Of a DNA stretch of 64,000 nucleotides, positions 10,040 to 18,204 are shown piece by piece. Each line of letters starts with the position of its first letter. Position 1 is the first letter of the stretch. A model generated the notes under the pieces. That model worked only from the letters and a program-made list of their open reading frames with translations, did no database searches and was not told the origin of the DNA. The translations under genes and the position numbers were made by a program. This stretch comes from Candidatus Eiseniibacteriota bacterium (lineage in GTDB: Bacteria; Eisenbacteria; RBG-16-71-46; CAIMUX01). The stretch spans positions 1-64,000 of the forward strand of contig CAIMUX010000104.1 of the NCBI GenBank assembly GCA_903844735.1. Direction: 5' to 3'.

Positions 10040-10483
10040 ATGACCCAGGAACGGAAGCAGGTGCTCGACATGTTGGCCAAGGGAACGATCACCGTGGCGG
10101 ACGCGGAAAGGCTTCTCGACAAGCTCTCGGCCATCGGTACAAGCGTCCCCGAGAACGAAGTGGGAGGAGCCGCCACGGCCGGCCCGGAATCGTGCTGCGA
10201 CGGCGGGGCTTCCCGCTCCGGTAAGCCGAAGTACCTTCGTGTGCTCGTGGACAGCTCGCAAGGCGACAAGGTCAACATCCGCGTCCCGCTCAGCCTCGTG
10301 CGCGCCGGCATTAGACTCAAGGCTGTGATGCCGGAGCATGCGCGTCAGAAGCTCTCCGAAAAGGGGATCGATCTCTCCAATCTCGGCGGACTCGAGGGGG
10401 AGGAACTGCTCCAGGCGCTGCGGGAACTGAACGTCGACGTGGACGCCTCCGACGGCGACAAGGTGCGGATCTTCTGCGAGTAG
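10040..10483 (+). CDS. SHOCT-like domain protein
   Basis: Cytoplasmic-looking protein of 147 residues with no signal or membrane segment. Residues 1-30 (ERKQVLDMLAKGTITVADAE) form the short two-helix pattern seen in SHOCT-like or YvlB-type N-terminal domains. The C-terminal half (about 70-147) is a conserved-looking mixed domain ending VDASDGDKVRIFCE. A GTG lies two codons upstream, but the ATG at 10040 has the better spacing from AGAGGAG. It follows the DUF2089 regulator and is probably co-transcribed with it. The function is unknown, possibly an envelope or stress accessory of the DUF2089 system. Confidence 0.75.
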   Translation: MTQERKQVLDMLAKGTITVADAERLLDKLSAIGTSVPENEVGGAATAGPESCCDGGASRSGKPKYLRVLVDSSQGDKVNIRVPLSLVRAGIRLKAVMPEHARQKLSEKGIDLSNLGGLEGEELLQALRELNVDVDASDGDKVRIFCE

Positions 10484-10623
10484 AGGGGGCCGACGGAGAC
10501 CGCTTCACAATCACCCTCCACACACCGGCTCGGACAGGCTACGCTGGTCCGGGCGATGCTCGCGCACCTCCCGTAGAATAGGGCCCGAGGACAACCCACG
10601 CGGGCAACGGAGGGCAAGAGACC

Positions 10624-12654
10624 ATGGGTAGGCCGACAAAGAGAACAAGACCGGAGATCCGGTCGGTTGGTTCGTGCCGGGCGACGACCATCTCGACGGC
10701 GGTGTTCTGGGGGGTGGCTCTCCTGCTCTCGGCAGCCATAGTGCTTTCCGCCTTCCTGCTTTCGAAGCACTTCGGCGGGAGCCTGCCCGGGTGTGGTCCC
10801 CGGAGCGGGTGCGAGGCTCTCGAAGCCACGCCATGGGGCATGGTGCCTGGGATTCGGTGGCCCGTGTCCTTCCTCGGTTTTGCCTACTTTCTCGCGCTGC
10901 TGGCCGGGTGGATGGTGGCCGACAGGGGTACTCCGGCACCGGCCAGGTGGCTCCTGCGCTTCGGTGGAGTCGCGTCGCTGGTCTTCGTGGGCGTCATGAT
11001 CGCTTATCGGAAGTTCTGTCCCTACTGCGTCGGGGCTCACGCCGCGAACCTTACCCTTCTTGTCCTGCTGGAGTGGGAGACGCGCCGGGCCGTGCCGCGG
11101 GACCCCGGGAGCAAGGCGGTCATGCCCTGGGCCCGTGTGCGGAAGATTGCCGGCGCGGCGGCGGGAACCTTCCTGGCGGCGTCTTTGGCGCTGGGAATCG
11201 CCAACGCAAACTTCCAGCGGCAGATAAGCTCCCGTGCGGAGAACGAGCGGCGGGCCTCCAAGGAGAAGATCCTCGCTCAGTCCAAGGCGGTGGACGCGAA
11301 CCGTACCGCAGATACGAAGAGTTCGACAGACGCGAGCCGTTCTGTGGATTCGGACCGTCCCGCCGTTCCGAATCGCCCCGCAGACACGAACCGCCCTGCG
11401 ACCACGGCGGGAAGTAGCGGCTTCACGGGTCGCTACCGTGTCGGGCCGAAGGCCAGCCCACTTCGGATCGTGATGCTGACCGACTACCAGTGTTCCGACT
11501 GCCGGCGCATCGAAGGAGAGGTTGAGGGGATTCTCGCCTCCCGAACTGACGTGTCCGTCTCGATCAAGCACTATCCGTTTTGTGCGGAGGCGGCTCCCGG
11601 GGTGCCCTGCAACAAGTACTTGAAACAGACGATGCATGCCAACGCGTGCTGGGCGGCCAGGGCTGCCGAGGCCGCCGGAATTCTCAATGGAGACGAGGGT
11701 TTCTGGGCGATGCACCGCTGGCTCTTCGCGCGAGGGGGCGCCTTCACCGATGCCGAATTGATGACCGGTCTCGCCCAGTTGGGCTTCACTCCTGCGACCT
11801 TCCTCGCGGCCATGAAGGGGCCGGAGACCCTTCGGCGCGTTCAGGCGGACTGTGACGAGGGAACCGTCCTCGGGCTCTACTTCACACCGATGATCTTTGT
11901 GAACGGTGTTGAGTTCAAAGGGTGGCAGGTGCCGGGTGCCCTCCGGAAGACCATCGAGGAGGTGGGGGCGACCAATCCGCCCGCGCTCACGGCGGCCGCG
12001 GACAGGCCAGTCGCGGCAAGACAGAAAGACATCGATGATTGGCGTGCCCAGCCGGTTCGCGTCCTCCCCACCGACTCCCGAGCCTGGTCCATGGGCGCCT
12101 CGGCGGCGAGCCCCGGCCTGGCCGGATCCCGGTTCGTCGACGTAGTGCTGTTCGGCGACTACCAAGAGCCTTACACCGCAGACATGGATCGGAGCATCCG
12201 TGATCTGGCGAAACGAAAGTCCGGCATTCGGTACACGTTCCGCCATTTTCCGATCGATCCCAGCAGCAACCCGACTCTTCCCGCGCAGGTCCGGCCCGAA
12301 GCGATTCATCCGCTGGCCGGCCGGGCCGCGAAAGCCGCCGAGGCAGCCGGGTCGATCGGCGGTTCGGCGGGGTACTGGAAGATGCATGCGTGGCTCATGG
12401 ACAATGTGGCGTCCTTCAACGACGCGCCCCTGCGCTTAGCGGCCGGGACAATGGGTATCGATCCCGACCGGCTATTCGCGGAGATGGAGAAGCCGGAGGT
12501 GAGCGCAGCGATCACCGAAGACGCGCGCGCCGCACAGCAACTCGGACTGACGGCGGTGCCGATGGTCTTCATCAATGGCCGTTGGATCCAGCGGACGATC
12601 CGCGAAGGGGAAAACGTGGTCCTCCGGATCATGGAAGAAGCCGGCAGGCCATAG
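10624..12654 (+). CDS. VKOR - DsbA-like - DsbA-like fusion (disulfide-bond formation)
   Basis: A 676-residue membrane and periplasmic protein. Residues about 20-160 form a vitamin-K-epoxide-reductase (VKOR) domain with several membrane helices, a first Cys pair (GCGPRSGCEAL) and the redox CxxC in FCPYCVGAH. VKOR reoxidises thiol oxidases with quinone. After a low-complexity Asp/Arg/Thr/Pro linker (about 220-270) come two thioredoxin-fold DsbA-like domains. The first has an active-site CxxC (DYQCSDCRR near 288). The second (about 500-676) starts the same way but reads DYQEPYTAD, so both cysteines are lost, while the cis-Pro loops (TPMIFVNG and VPMVFING) remain in both. It is probably a self-contained oxidase and isomerase. 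The ATG is supported by GGAGGG upstream. Confidence 0.9.
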   Translation: MGRPTKRTRPEIRSVGSCRATTISTAVFWGVALLLSAAIVLSAFLLSKHFGGSLPGCGPRSGCEALEATPWGMVPGIRWPVSFLGFAYFLALLAGWMVADRGTPAPARWLLRFGGVASLVFVGVMIAYRKFCPYCVGAHAANLTLLVLLEWETRRAVPRDPGSKAVMPWARVRKIAGAAAGTFLAASLALGIANANFQRQISSRAENERRASKEKILAQSKAVDANRTADTKSSTDASRSVDSDRPAVPNRPADTNRPATTAGSSGFTGRYRVGPKASPLRIVMLTDYQCSDCRRIEGEVEGILASRTDVSVSIKHYPFCAEAAPGVPCNKYLKQTMHANACWAARAAEAAGILNGDEGFWAMHRWLFARGGAFTDAELMTGLAQLGFTPATFLAAMKGPETLRRVQADCDEGTVLGLYFTPMIFVNGVEFKGWQVPGALRKTIEEVGATNPPALTAAADRPVAARQKDIDDWRAQPVRVLPTDSRAWSMGASAASPGLAGSRFVDVVLFGDYQEPYTADMDRSIRDLAKRKSGIRYTFRHFPIDPSSNPTLPAQVRPEAIHPLAGRAAKAAEAAGSIGGSAGYWKMHAWLMDNVASFNDAPLRLAAGTMGIDPDRLFAEMEKPEVSAAITEDARAAQQLGLTAVPMVFINGRWIQRTIREGENVVLRIMEEAGRP

Positions 12655-12739
12655 GAGGAGCTGAGTGCGCGCAGGCTGATCGCGTTACGACCCGGGGAAG
12701 TGCCGGCCGGGCTGATCGATCTGAGATTCGGAGTAGACA

Positions 12740-12931
12740 GGCTTCGGGCTTCAGGAGGACAGACCATGAACAGAGTCGGGCTTCAGGCTTCAGGAGGGCG
12801 GGCCATGAGCGCGGAGGATCACGCCAAACGCGTGGTCCGGTGCGGCGAGCTGGTTCGTGGCCTCCAGAGACCGCACGACGCCCTGAAGCCCGAAGCCTGA
12901 AGCCCGAAGCCGGATCCCGAAGCCCGAAGCC
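12740..12931. repeat. Inverted arrays of a heptanucleotide repeat
   Basis: Runs of the 7-mer CTTCGGG/CTTCAGG occur at 12740-12755 and 12778-12794. The reverse complement runs through 12882-12931. The 16-mer GGCTTCGGGCTTCAGG at 12740-12755 has two exact inverted copies, at 12882-12897 and 12896-12911, so the interval could form a long hairpin. Both forward blocks end in AGGAGG followed by an ATG (12766 and 12805). These open an in-frame ORF of 44 or 31 codons that ends at 12900 inside the inverted block. No family is recognised for the peptide. Confidence 0.75.
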
Positions 12932-13233
12932 AGTCGTATTCGTTCCGTACTCCGAATCTCGGGATCGATATCTCTCGTTGACCGATCCTCGCCGGCTGTG
13001 CTTACCTGGGAGTGGCTCAGGGAACGGTCGCCCCGCGATCCGGATCGCCTTCCTCCTGTGGAGTCTTTACGGGAGACCATTTCTCGGCCGTTTCCGGATC
13101 CAGATACGTGCGACACCCGCCCCTTCCGTGGCTGTAGGCGGGGGGGCCGGACCGAAAAAGAGGTGGCGCTTTCGGGCGCCCACCACGCTGCGCCCACGAG
13201 GCGCCTCGACGCGAAACCAGGAAACCATCGCCG
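12932..13233. other. Non-coding stretch upstream of the GH57 gene
   Basis: I see no convincing gene, RNA or terminator here. Open frames are short and overlap the antisense of the next gene. The first GH57 gene's promoter should lie in this interval, but no hexamer pair stands out. The ribosome binding site in front of the ATG at 13234 is also weak. Confidence 0.4.
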
Positions 13234-15696
13234 ATGTTCGTCACGATCCATGGCCACTTCTACCAACCTCCGCGGGAGAGCCCGTGGACGGGGGAGATTC
13301 AGCGACAGGAAGGTGCCGCGCCGTTTCACGATTGGAACGAGCGCATCACGGACGAGTGCTACGGCCCGAACGGACGCAGCCGCGTACTCGACTCGCAGGG
13401 GCGGATCGCGGCCCTGGTGAATAACTATGCACATCTGTCGTTCGATTTCGGCCCGACGCTTCTCTCCGACATGGATCGACGGTTTCCCAGGGTCTATCAG
13501 CGCATCCTCGACGCGGACCGGGAGAGTGTGGCGCGTCATGGCGGGCACGGCAGCGGCATGGCGCAGGTCTATAACCACGCCATCCTTCCGTTGGCCAGCC
13601 TGCCCGACAAGTGGACCCAGGTGCGGTGGGGCCTGCGAGATTTTCAGCACCGCTTCGGCCGCCCATCGGAAGGCCTCTGGCTGTCCGAGACCGCCATTGA
13701 TGCTGAGACCCTCCGTGTAGTCGCCGAGGCGGGGGTGCGCTTCCTGGTCCTGGCCCCGCACCAAGCCCTACGCATGCGTGGGCTGGGGGAGCGAAAGTGG
13801 GAGGAGTGTGGCGGGGCGATCGACACCGGTCGGGCCTACCGCTGCTTTGCTGATCCGGCGCGTCGGACCTGGGTCGACTGCTTCTTCTATGACGGGTCGC
13901 TTTCGGTGGCCGCTTCTTTTGAGCATCTGCTGCGCGATGCCGGCAGCTTCGCGGGACGGTTACAGGTCGCAGGAAAGGGTCGCGGTTCGAATGGCCTCGT
14001 GCATCTTGCCACTGATGGCGAGATCTACGGACACCACGAGGCGTTCGCCGACATGTGCCTGGCCTTCCTCTTCCACAGTGAGGCGCAACGGCGCGGCATT
14101 CGTTTCGTCAACTACCCGGAATACCTCGATCTCTTTCCGGCGGAGCACGAGGTGCAGTTGAACTTCACCGACACCGGTGAGGGAACCGCCTGGTCTTGTG
14201 CGCACGGTGTGGGGCGCTGGATTCGCGACTGCGGCTGTTCGAATGGTGGCCAACCGGGATGGAACCAACGCTGGCGGACGCCGCTACGGCGCGGACTCGA
14301 TGCCCTGCGTGATCAGGTGCAGGGCGCCTTTCTCACCCACGCCGGACGGCACCTCCGTGATCCGTGGGCGGCGCGCGATGACTATATCCAGGTTCTCCTC
14401 CGGCCCGACCGCGACGAACGCGCTGCATTCCTAGCCCGGCACCTGCGGGCGCCGGTGGACGGGGAGACCCGGCGCATGATCTGGTCGCTTCTCGAGGCGA
14501 CACACCAGGCGATGCTGATGTACACAAGTTGCGCCTGGTTCTTTGCCGACATTTCAGGGCTGGAGGTGCAGCAGAACCTTGGCTACGCGGCCCGGGCCTG
14601 CGACTTGGCCCAGCCCTACTGCGCCGAGCCGCTGGAAGCGCTTCTTGTAACGCACCTCGAGCAGGCGCGTTCCAATTCATCCGAGTGGGGGGACGGCGCG
14701 CGCGTTTACCGCACCCTTATCCGGCCGCGTCGCCTCGGCCCGGAGCACGCCGCCGCCCAGGCTGCGTTGGAGGCGGCAGTGCTCGACCGCTCGCTGGATC
14801 GCCGGGTGTTCCAGTATGGTATTCACGGCACGCTCGATCCTGGCTGTTGCGGTGACGAGCTCGAGTGTAGCGGGCATCTCCGCGTGGAAGAGGAGTCGCG
14901 CGAGGAGGCTTGGAGCTGGGATTTCCTCGTGGCGCCGGGTACGTTGGCGCAGCGGGTCGTCACCCTCTCCCCGGCCATCGATCCCGAAGCAAGCGTCGGG
15001 CGGTTCACCGGTACCTTTGGGTTGATGGACCTCCAGTTGGAGGTACGGGAAGAGATCGCCCAGGCGGCTTTGGGCCAGTCCCTGGAGGACGAAGGGACAC
15101 GGCTGCGCGAGCTCTTCAAGGACTCCCGTGCGGCCCTGCAGGTCCTGGTCGATCTGCAACTGCCGCTTCCCGAGGTGCACCGCAGCCTTGCGCGATACTG
15201 CCTGGGCGGTGTTTTCCGGGCGTTGGCGACGCGTTTGCCACGGGATGCCGTCGCGATTCCCGCGGGCTGGTGGGAAGGGGTTGAGGCCGCGGTCGCCGAG
15301 CAGGAGCGGCTGGGTCTCGAGGTCGATACCGCGCCGATGGCCATCAAGCTTGCCGCACCTCTCGCAGCGGCACTCGCCGACCGAATCCACGATCTCCTCG
15401 ATCGCGCGTTCGGAGAGCCATCTGATCTGGCCGCGCTCGGACTGATCCGTGCGGCCTACGAGACCATTGTCCCGGCCGACCGGTTCCGCCTGCCCCTGGT
15501 GCGGACCTGGATCGAGCCGAGGGTCTACGAGTTGGTTTTGCGGTTCCGCGCCGAGTTAAACCGTTTTGCCGTGGCGGGAGCGGCCACAGACCGTCCCGCC
15601 GGCCACGAGGAGATGAATGCCCTGCGCGCACTGGCCGGTCACGCCAACCTCGAGCTTGGTTCGATTCTTCGCGACGTAACGACCGCCGGCGCCTGA
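13234..15696 (+). CDS. Glycoside hydrolase family 57 protein with DUF3536
   Basis: An 820-residue retaining glycoside hydrolase or transferase of family GH57, acting on alpha-glucans. The N-terminal signature HGHFYQPPRE is typical. The presumed nucleophile is the Glu in WLSETAIDAET (about residue 152), and the presumed acid/base is the Asp in ATDGEIYGHHE (about 261). The large helical C-terminal half matches the DUF3536 extension of these proteins. There is no signal peptide, so it acts in the cytoplasm. Five bases separate its stop from the earliest start of the DUF4912 gene, and a second GH57 enzyme follows, so the block looks like one glycogen or maltodextrin operon. The exact substrate cannot be told from sequence. 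Confidence 0.9.
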   Translation: MFVTIHGHFYQPPRESPWTGEIQRQEGAAPFHDWNERITDECYGPNGRSRVLDSQGRIAALVNNYAHLSFDFGPTLLSDMDRRFPRVYQRILDADRESVARHGGHGSGMAQVYNHAILPLASLPDKWTQVRWGLRDFQHRFGRPSEGLWLSETAIDAETLRVVAEAGVRFLVLAPHQALRMRGLGERKWEECGGAIDTGRAYRCFADPARRTWVDCFFYDGSLSVAASFEHLLRDAGSFAGRLQVAGKGRGSNGLVHLATDGEIYGHHEAFADMCLAFLFHSEAQRRGIRFVNYPEYLDLFPAEHEVQLNFTDTGEGTAWSCAHGVGRWIRDCGCSNGGQPGWNQRWRTPLRRGLDALRDQVQGAFLTHAGRHLRDPWAARDDYIQVLLRPDRDERAAFLARHLRAPVDGETRRMIWSLLEATHQAMLMYTSCAWFFADISGLEVQQNLGYAARACDLAQPYCAEPLEALLVTHLEQARSNSSEWGDGARVYRTLIRPRRLGPEHAAAQAALEAAVLDRSLDRRVFQYGIHGTLDPGCCGDELECSGHLRVEEESREEAWSWDFLVAPGTLAQRVVTLSPAIDPEASVGRFTGTFGLMDLQLEVREEIAQAALGQSLEDEGTRLRELFKDSRAALQVLVDLQLPLPEVHRSLARYCLGGVFRALATRLPRDAVAIPAGWWEGVEAAVAEQERLGLEVDTAPMAIKLAAPLAAALADRIHDLLDRAFGEPSDLAALGLIRAAYETIVPADRFRLPLVRTWIEPRVYELVLRFRAELNRFAVAGAATDRPAGHEEMNALRALAGHANLELGSILRDVTTAGA

Positions 15697-15721
15697 GGGC
15701 GTGGCTGAGAGAGAGGTATGC

Positions 15722-18109
15722 ATGCGCAAGGATGATCTACGAGGAATGACGAGGCCGGAGCTCCTGGAGGAGGCCAGACGGTTGGAGATTCGCGGCCGCA
15801 ACGCGATGAATAAAGAACAGCTCGCCGACGCGGTGGCGGCCACGGTGCGACCCAAGCGGGAGCGCGCCTCGACGCCTCCGGTTGTCGACGCTGAGCCGGC
15901 TCGCAGACCCAGGAAGACGCAAGGTGCTGAGCCGGCGGCCCCGGCCCGCGATGCGAAACCGGGGGGCAGGGCGAAGCCTCATGTTGCCGGCACCCAACCC
16001 GCCGTGCGCCCACCGGGCGAAACGCACCCGTCGGTCGTTGTGCCTCCGCTCGCGGACACGCCTGCTCCGTCCGCGGCGCGTCCGCCCGCCGACATGCCTG
16101 CGCCGCCCGCAGCGCGCCCACCGGCTGATCGCCCCCACGCTGGGATGCGCGGCCACCACCCGCCGCGCGAGGAAGAGGACGACGACGGTCAGAACTGGAA
16201 CTCCACCGCTCTAGGCCGTGACCCTAATTATGGTCGCTTCCTCGGCCCGGGGAGCATTCCCTCGCGAAACCTGCCTCCCCCCCGGCGTGGCCCTGGCGGT
16301 CCTCCCTCACCGGTCGCCAAGTCGCTGGCCGAGCGCTCCGAACTAGGCCGCCAGCGGGCGGGAGAGCGCTCCTACGGTCCACGCGAGGATCTGCGTCGCA
16401 GCGGCACGTCCAGGCGCGATAGTGCCTACACCCCGCGGTACGAACGTGACCGGCGCCCGGTCGATTCCCGCGTCGAACACGGTCGCGGGCGCGTGGACGA
16501 GCATCCGGGTCGCGGCCCGCAGGGCGTCAGAGGGCCGCAGGATGGGGGACGAGGCGTTCGGCCTCCGGCTGGTCCCGCCATCGATCGAAAGGGACCGATG
16601 GAAGGACGCCCTGAGCGCGATGGTCGCCGGAGTCCGGTTGAGGTCCGCCGCGAACGCGATGATCGCCGGAGTCCGGGTGAGGCCCGTCACGAACACGATG
16701 CTCGCCGGGCTTTGGAGCGACACAGCGCAGGCGCTGCACAAGTCCGGCCGATCGGTGGTCCGACTGTGCCCGGCGAAGCGCGGCATCGGTCCTCGCGAGA
16801 TGGTAGCCGACCGGCTGCCGAGGGACCTCGCCCCCGCGGCGATTCCGATGGAGACTCGAGGTCGACCGGGAGCGCCGGGGTACCGGAGATCCGCCCGCGT
16901 GCTCCCGAGCCGGTTGCTCCGCCACCCCGCATTCTCGATCGATGCCGACTCATGGTGCGTGATCCCTACTGCGTGCACGCCTACTGGGAGGTGACCGAGG
17001 AGAGCGTGGAGCGGATCACGGCCGAACTGGCAGGAGAGCTCGATGGAAGCCGGCCGATCCTGCGGGTACACGGGATTCCTGTCTCCGGCGATCCCGACGA
17101 GCCGCAGGCGGGCTTCTTCGACGTCGACCTCTCCGCGGATGCCACGAGTGCTTATGTCGACGTGCCCCGGGCGAACCGAGGCTACCGCGTCGATGTCGGG
17201 CTGATCACGGCGCGGATGCTCTTCTTCCCGCTGGCCTCCAGCAACACGGTGATCACGCCCCGCGATACCACGAGCCGCAACACGACCGAGACCTGGGCGG
17301 CACCGCCCGCGGCGGGCGCGCCGGCGGCGTCGGAACAACCGATCGACGGCGTCGGGCATGCGAACGCCGAGCCGGTCGTGGGTGCGGGGAATCCAAACGG
17401 AGAGCCCGTGGTGGGTGTCGGGAGTTCAGGCGGCGACCCCACCGCTGGTGTCGGGAGTGCAAACGGGGCGTTGAGCACCGGTGCCGCTCCGGCAGCAGGG
17501 GATCCGAGTGTCTCCGGTGCGTCCGGTGCGCCCCGGTCCCGGAGAAGCAGGGCGGCCACCGGGAAGCGCCCCGATGGCCACGCCCTTGCCGATGGCAGCG
17601 GGGCCGGGCTTGCGGGCGACAGCGGAGGGCTCGCAGGCGAGAGCGATGCCGCCGTCGCGCGGGCCGGCGGCCCCGAGCAAGAAGTTTCTGGCGTGGGTAG
17701 CAGCGCGGAAGATAGCGGCGCTGGCCTTGCCGCCGGACTCGATTCCGATGCAGCCAGTGGCCGGGGACTCGCGCCGGCCGGGCCGGGCATCCCTCCCGGG
17801 CCGACCGGACCGGACGAGGAGGGTCCATCCCCGGGATCCGTTGCGCGCGAACCGAAGCCGTTCCACTTTGTGGTTCATACCGAGCTCGTGGTTTATGGCG
17901 CGGCCGAGCCGGGTGCGACGTTGACGTTGCAGGGTTTGCCGGTGGCGCTGAGGCCCGACGGGACATTCAGCCTGCGCTTCCAGCTTCCCGATGGAGAGCA
18001 GGTGCTGCGTGCCGTGGCCGTGTCTCCGGAAGGAAATGTCGAGCGGGTCATCACGCCGGTGGTGACGCGCCGAACTATCGAGCAGGAGACGAGGCGGGAC
18101 GAGGCTTAG
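15722..18109 (+). CDS. DUF4912 protein with Rho N-terminal-like domain and low-complexity linkers
   Basis: A 795-residue protein of unknown function. Residues 1-45 (MTRPELLEEARRLEIRGRN) resemble the Rho N-terminal/SAP-like helical domain. A Pro/Arg-rich region follows, including a 39-nt tandem repeat at 16613-16705. The DUF4912 domain begins near residue 400 (LMVRDPYCVHAYWEVTEES) and runs to about 510. A second low-complexity stretch of Gly-Val-Gly repeats leads to a C-terminal beta-rich domain (FVVHTELVVYGAAEPG onward), which may be a second DUF4912-associated module. DUF4912 is commonly found beside GH57 glucan enzymes, as here, which suggests a scaffolding or glucan-binding role. GTG at 15701 is an alternative start; GAGAGAGG favours the ATG. 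Confidence 0.85.
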   Translation: MRKDDLRGMTRPELLEEARRLEIRGRNAMNKEQLADAVAATVRPKRERASTPPVVDAEPARRPRKTQGAEPAAPARDAKPGGRAKPHVAGTQPAVRPPGETHPSVVVPPLADTPAPSAARPPADMPAPPAARPPADRPHAGMRGHHPPREEEDDDGQNWNSTALGRDPNYGRFLGPGSIPSRNLPPPRRGPGGPPSPVAKSLAERSELGRQRAGERSYGPREDLRRSGTSRRDSAYTPRYERDRRPVDSRVEHGRGRVDEHPGRGPQGVRGPQDGGRGVRPPAGPAIDRKGPMEGRPERDGRRSPVEVRRERDDRRSPGEARHEHDARRALERHSAGAAQVRPIGGPTVPGEARHRSSRDGSRPAAEGPRPRGDSDGDSRSTGSAGVPEIRPRAPEPVAPPPRILDRCRLMVRDPYCVHAYWEVTEESVERITAELAGELDGSRPILRVHGIPVSGDPDEPQAGFFDVDLSADATSAYVDVPRANRGYRVDVGLITARMLFFPLASSNTVITPRDTTSRNTTETWAAPPAAGAPAASEQPIDGVGHANAEPVVGAGNPNGEPVVGVGSSGGDPTAGVGSANGALSTGAAPAAGDPSVSGASGAPRSRRSRAATGKRPDGHALADGSGAGLAGDSGGLAGESDAAVARAGGPEQEVSGVGSSAEDSGAGLAAGLDSDAASGRGLAPAGPGIPPGPTGPDEEGPSPGSVAREPKPFHFVVHTELVVYGAAEPGATLTLQGLPVALRPDGTFSLRFQLPDGEQVLRAVAVSPEGNVERVITPVVTRRTIEQETRRDEA
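16613..16705 (+). repeat. 39-nt tandem repeat inside the DUF4912 gene
   Basis: Two full 39-nt units (16613-16651 and 16652-16690) and part of a third encode a 13-residue motif of the form ERDGRRSPVEVRR in the disordered linker. The period is a multiple of three, so the frame is kept. Confidence 0.7.
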
Positions 18110-18204
18110 TCACTCGCCGATGAGGAGATGGTAGCCCGGGTCGATCCGGCTGCCGCGATCATGCCCACCCGGGCGGCGGAGTCGGCCGGGGACAAGAAAG
18201 GGGT

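Noticed and set aside
12740-12931. CRISPR array
   Set aside because: Units are 7 bp without spacers, occur in both orientations and no cas genes are near.
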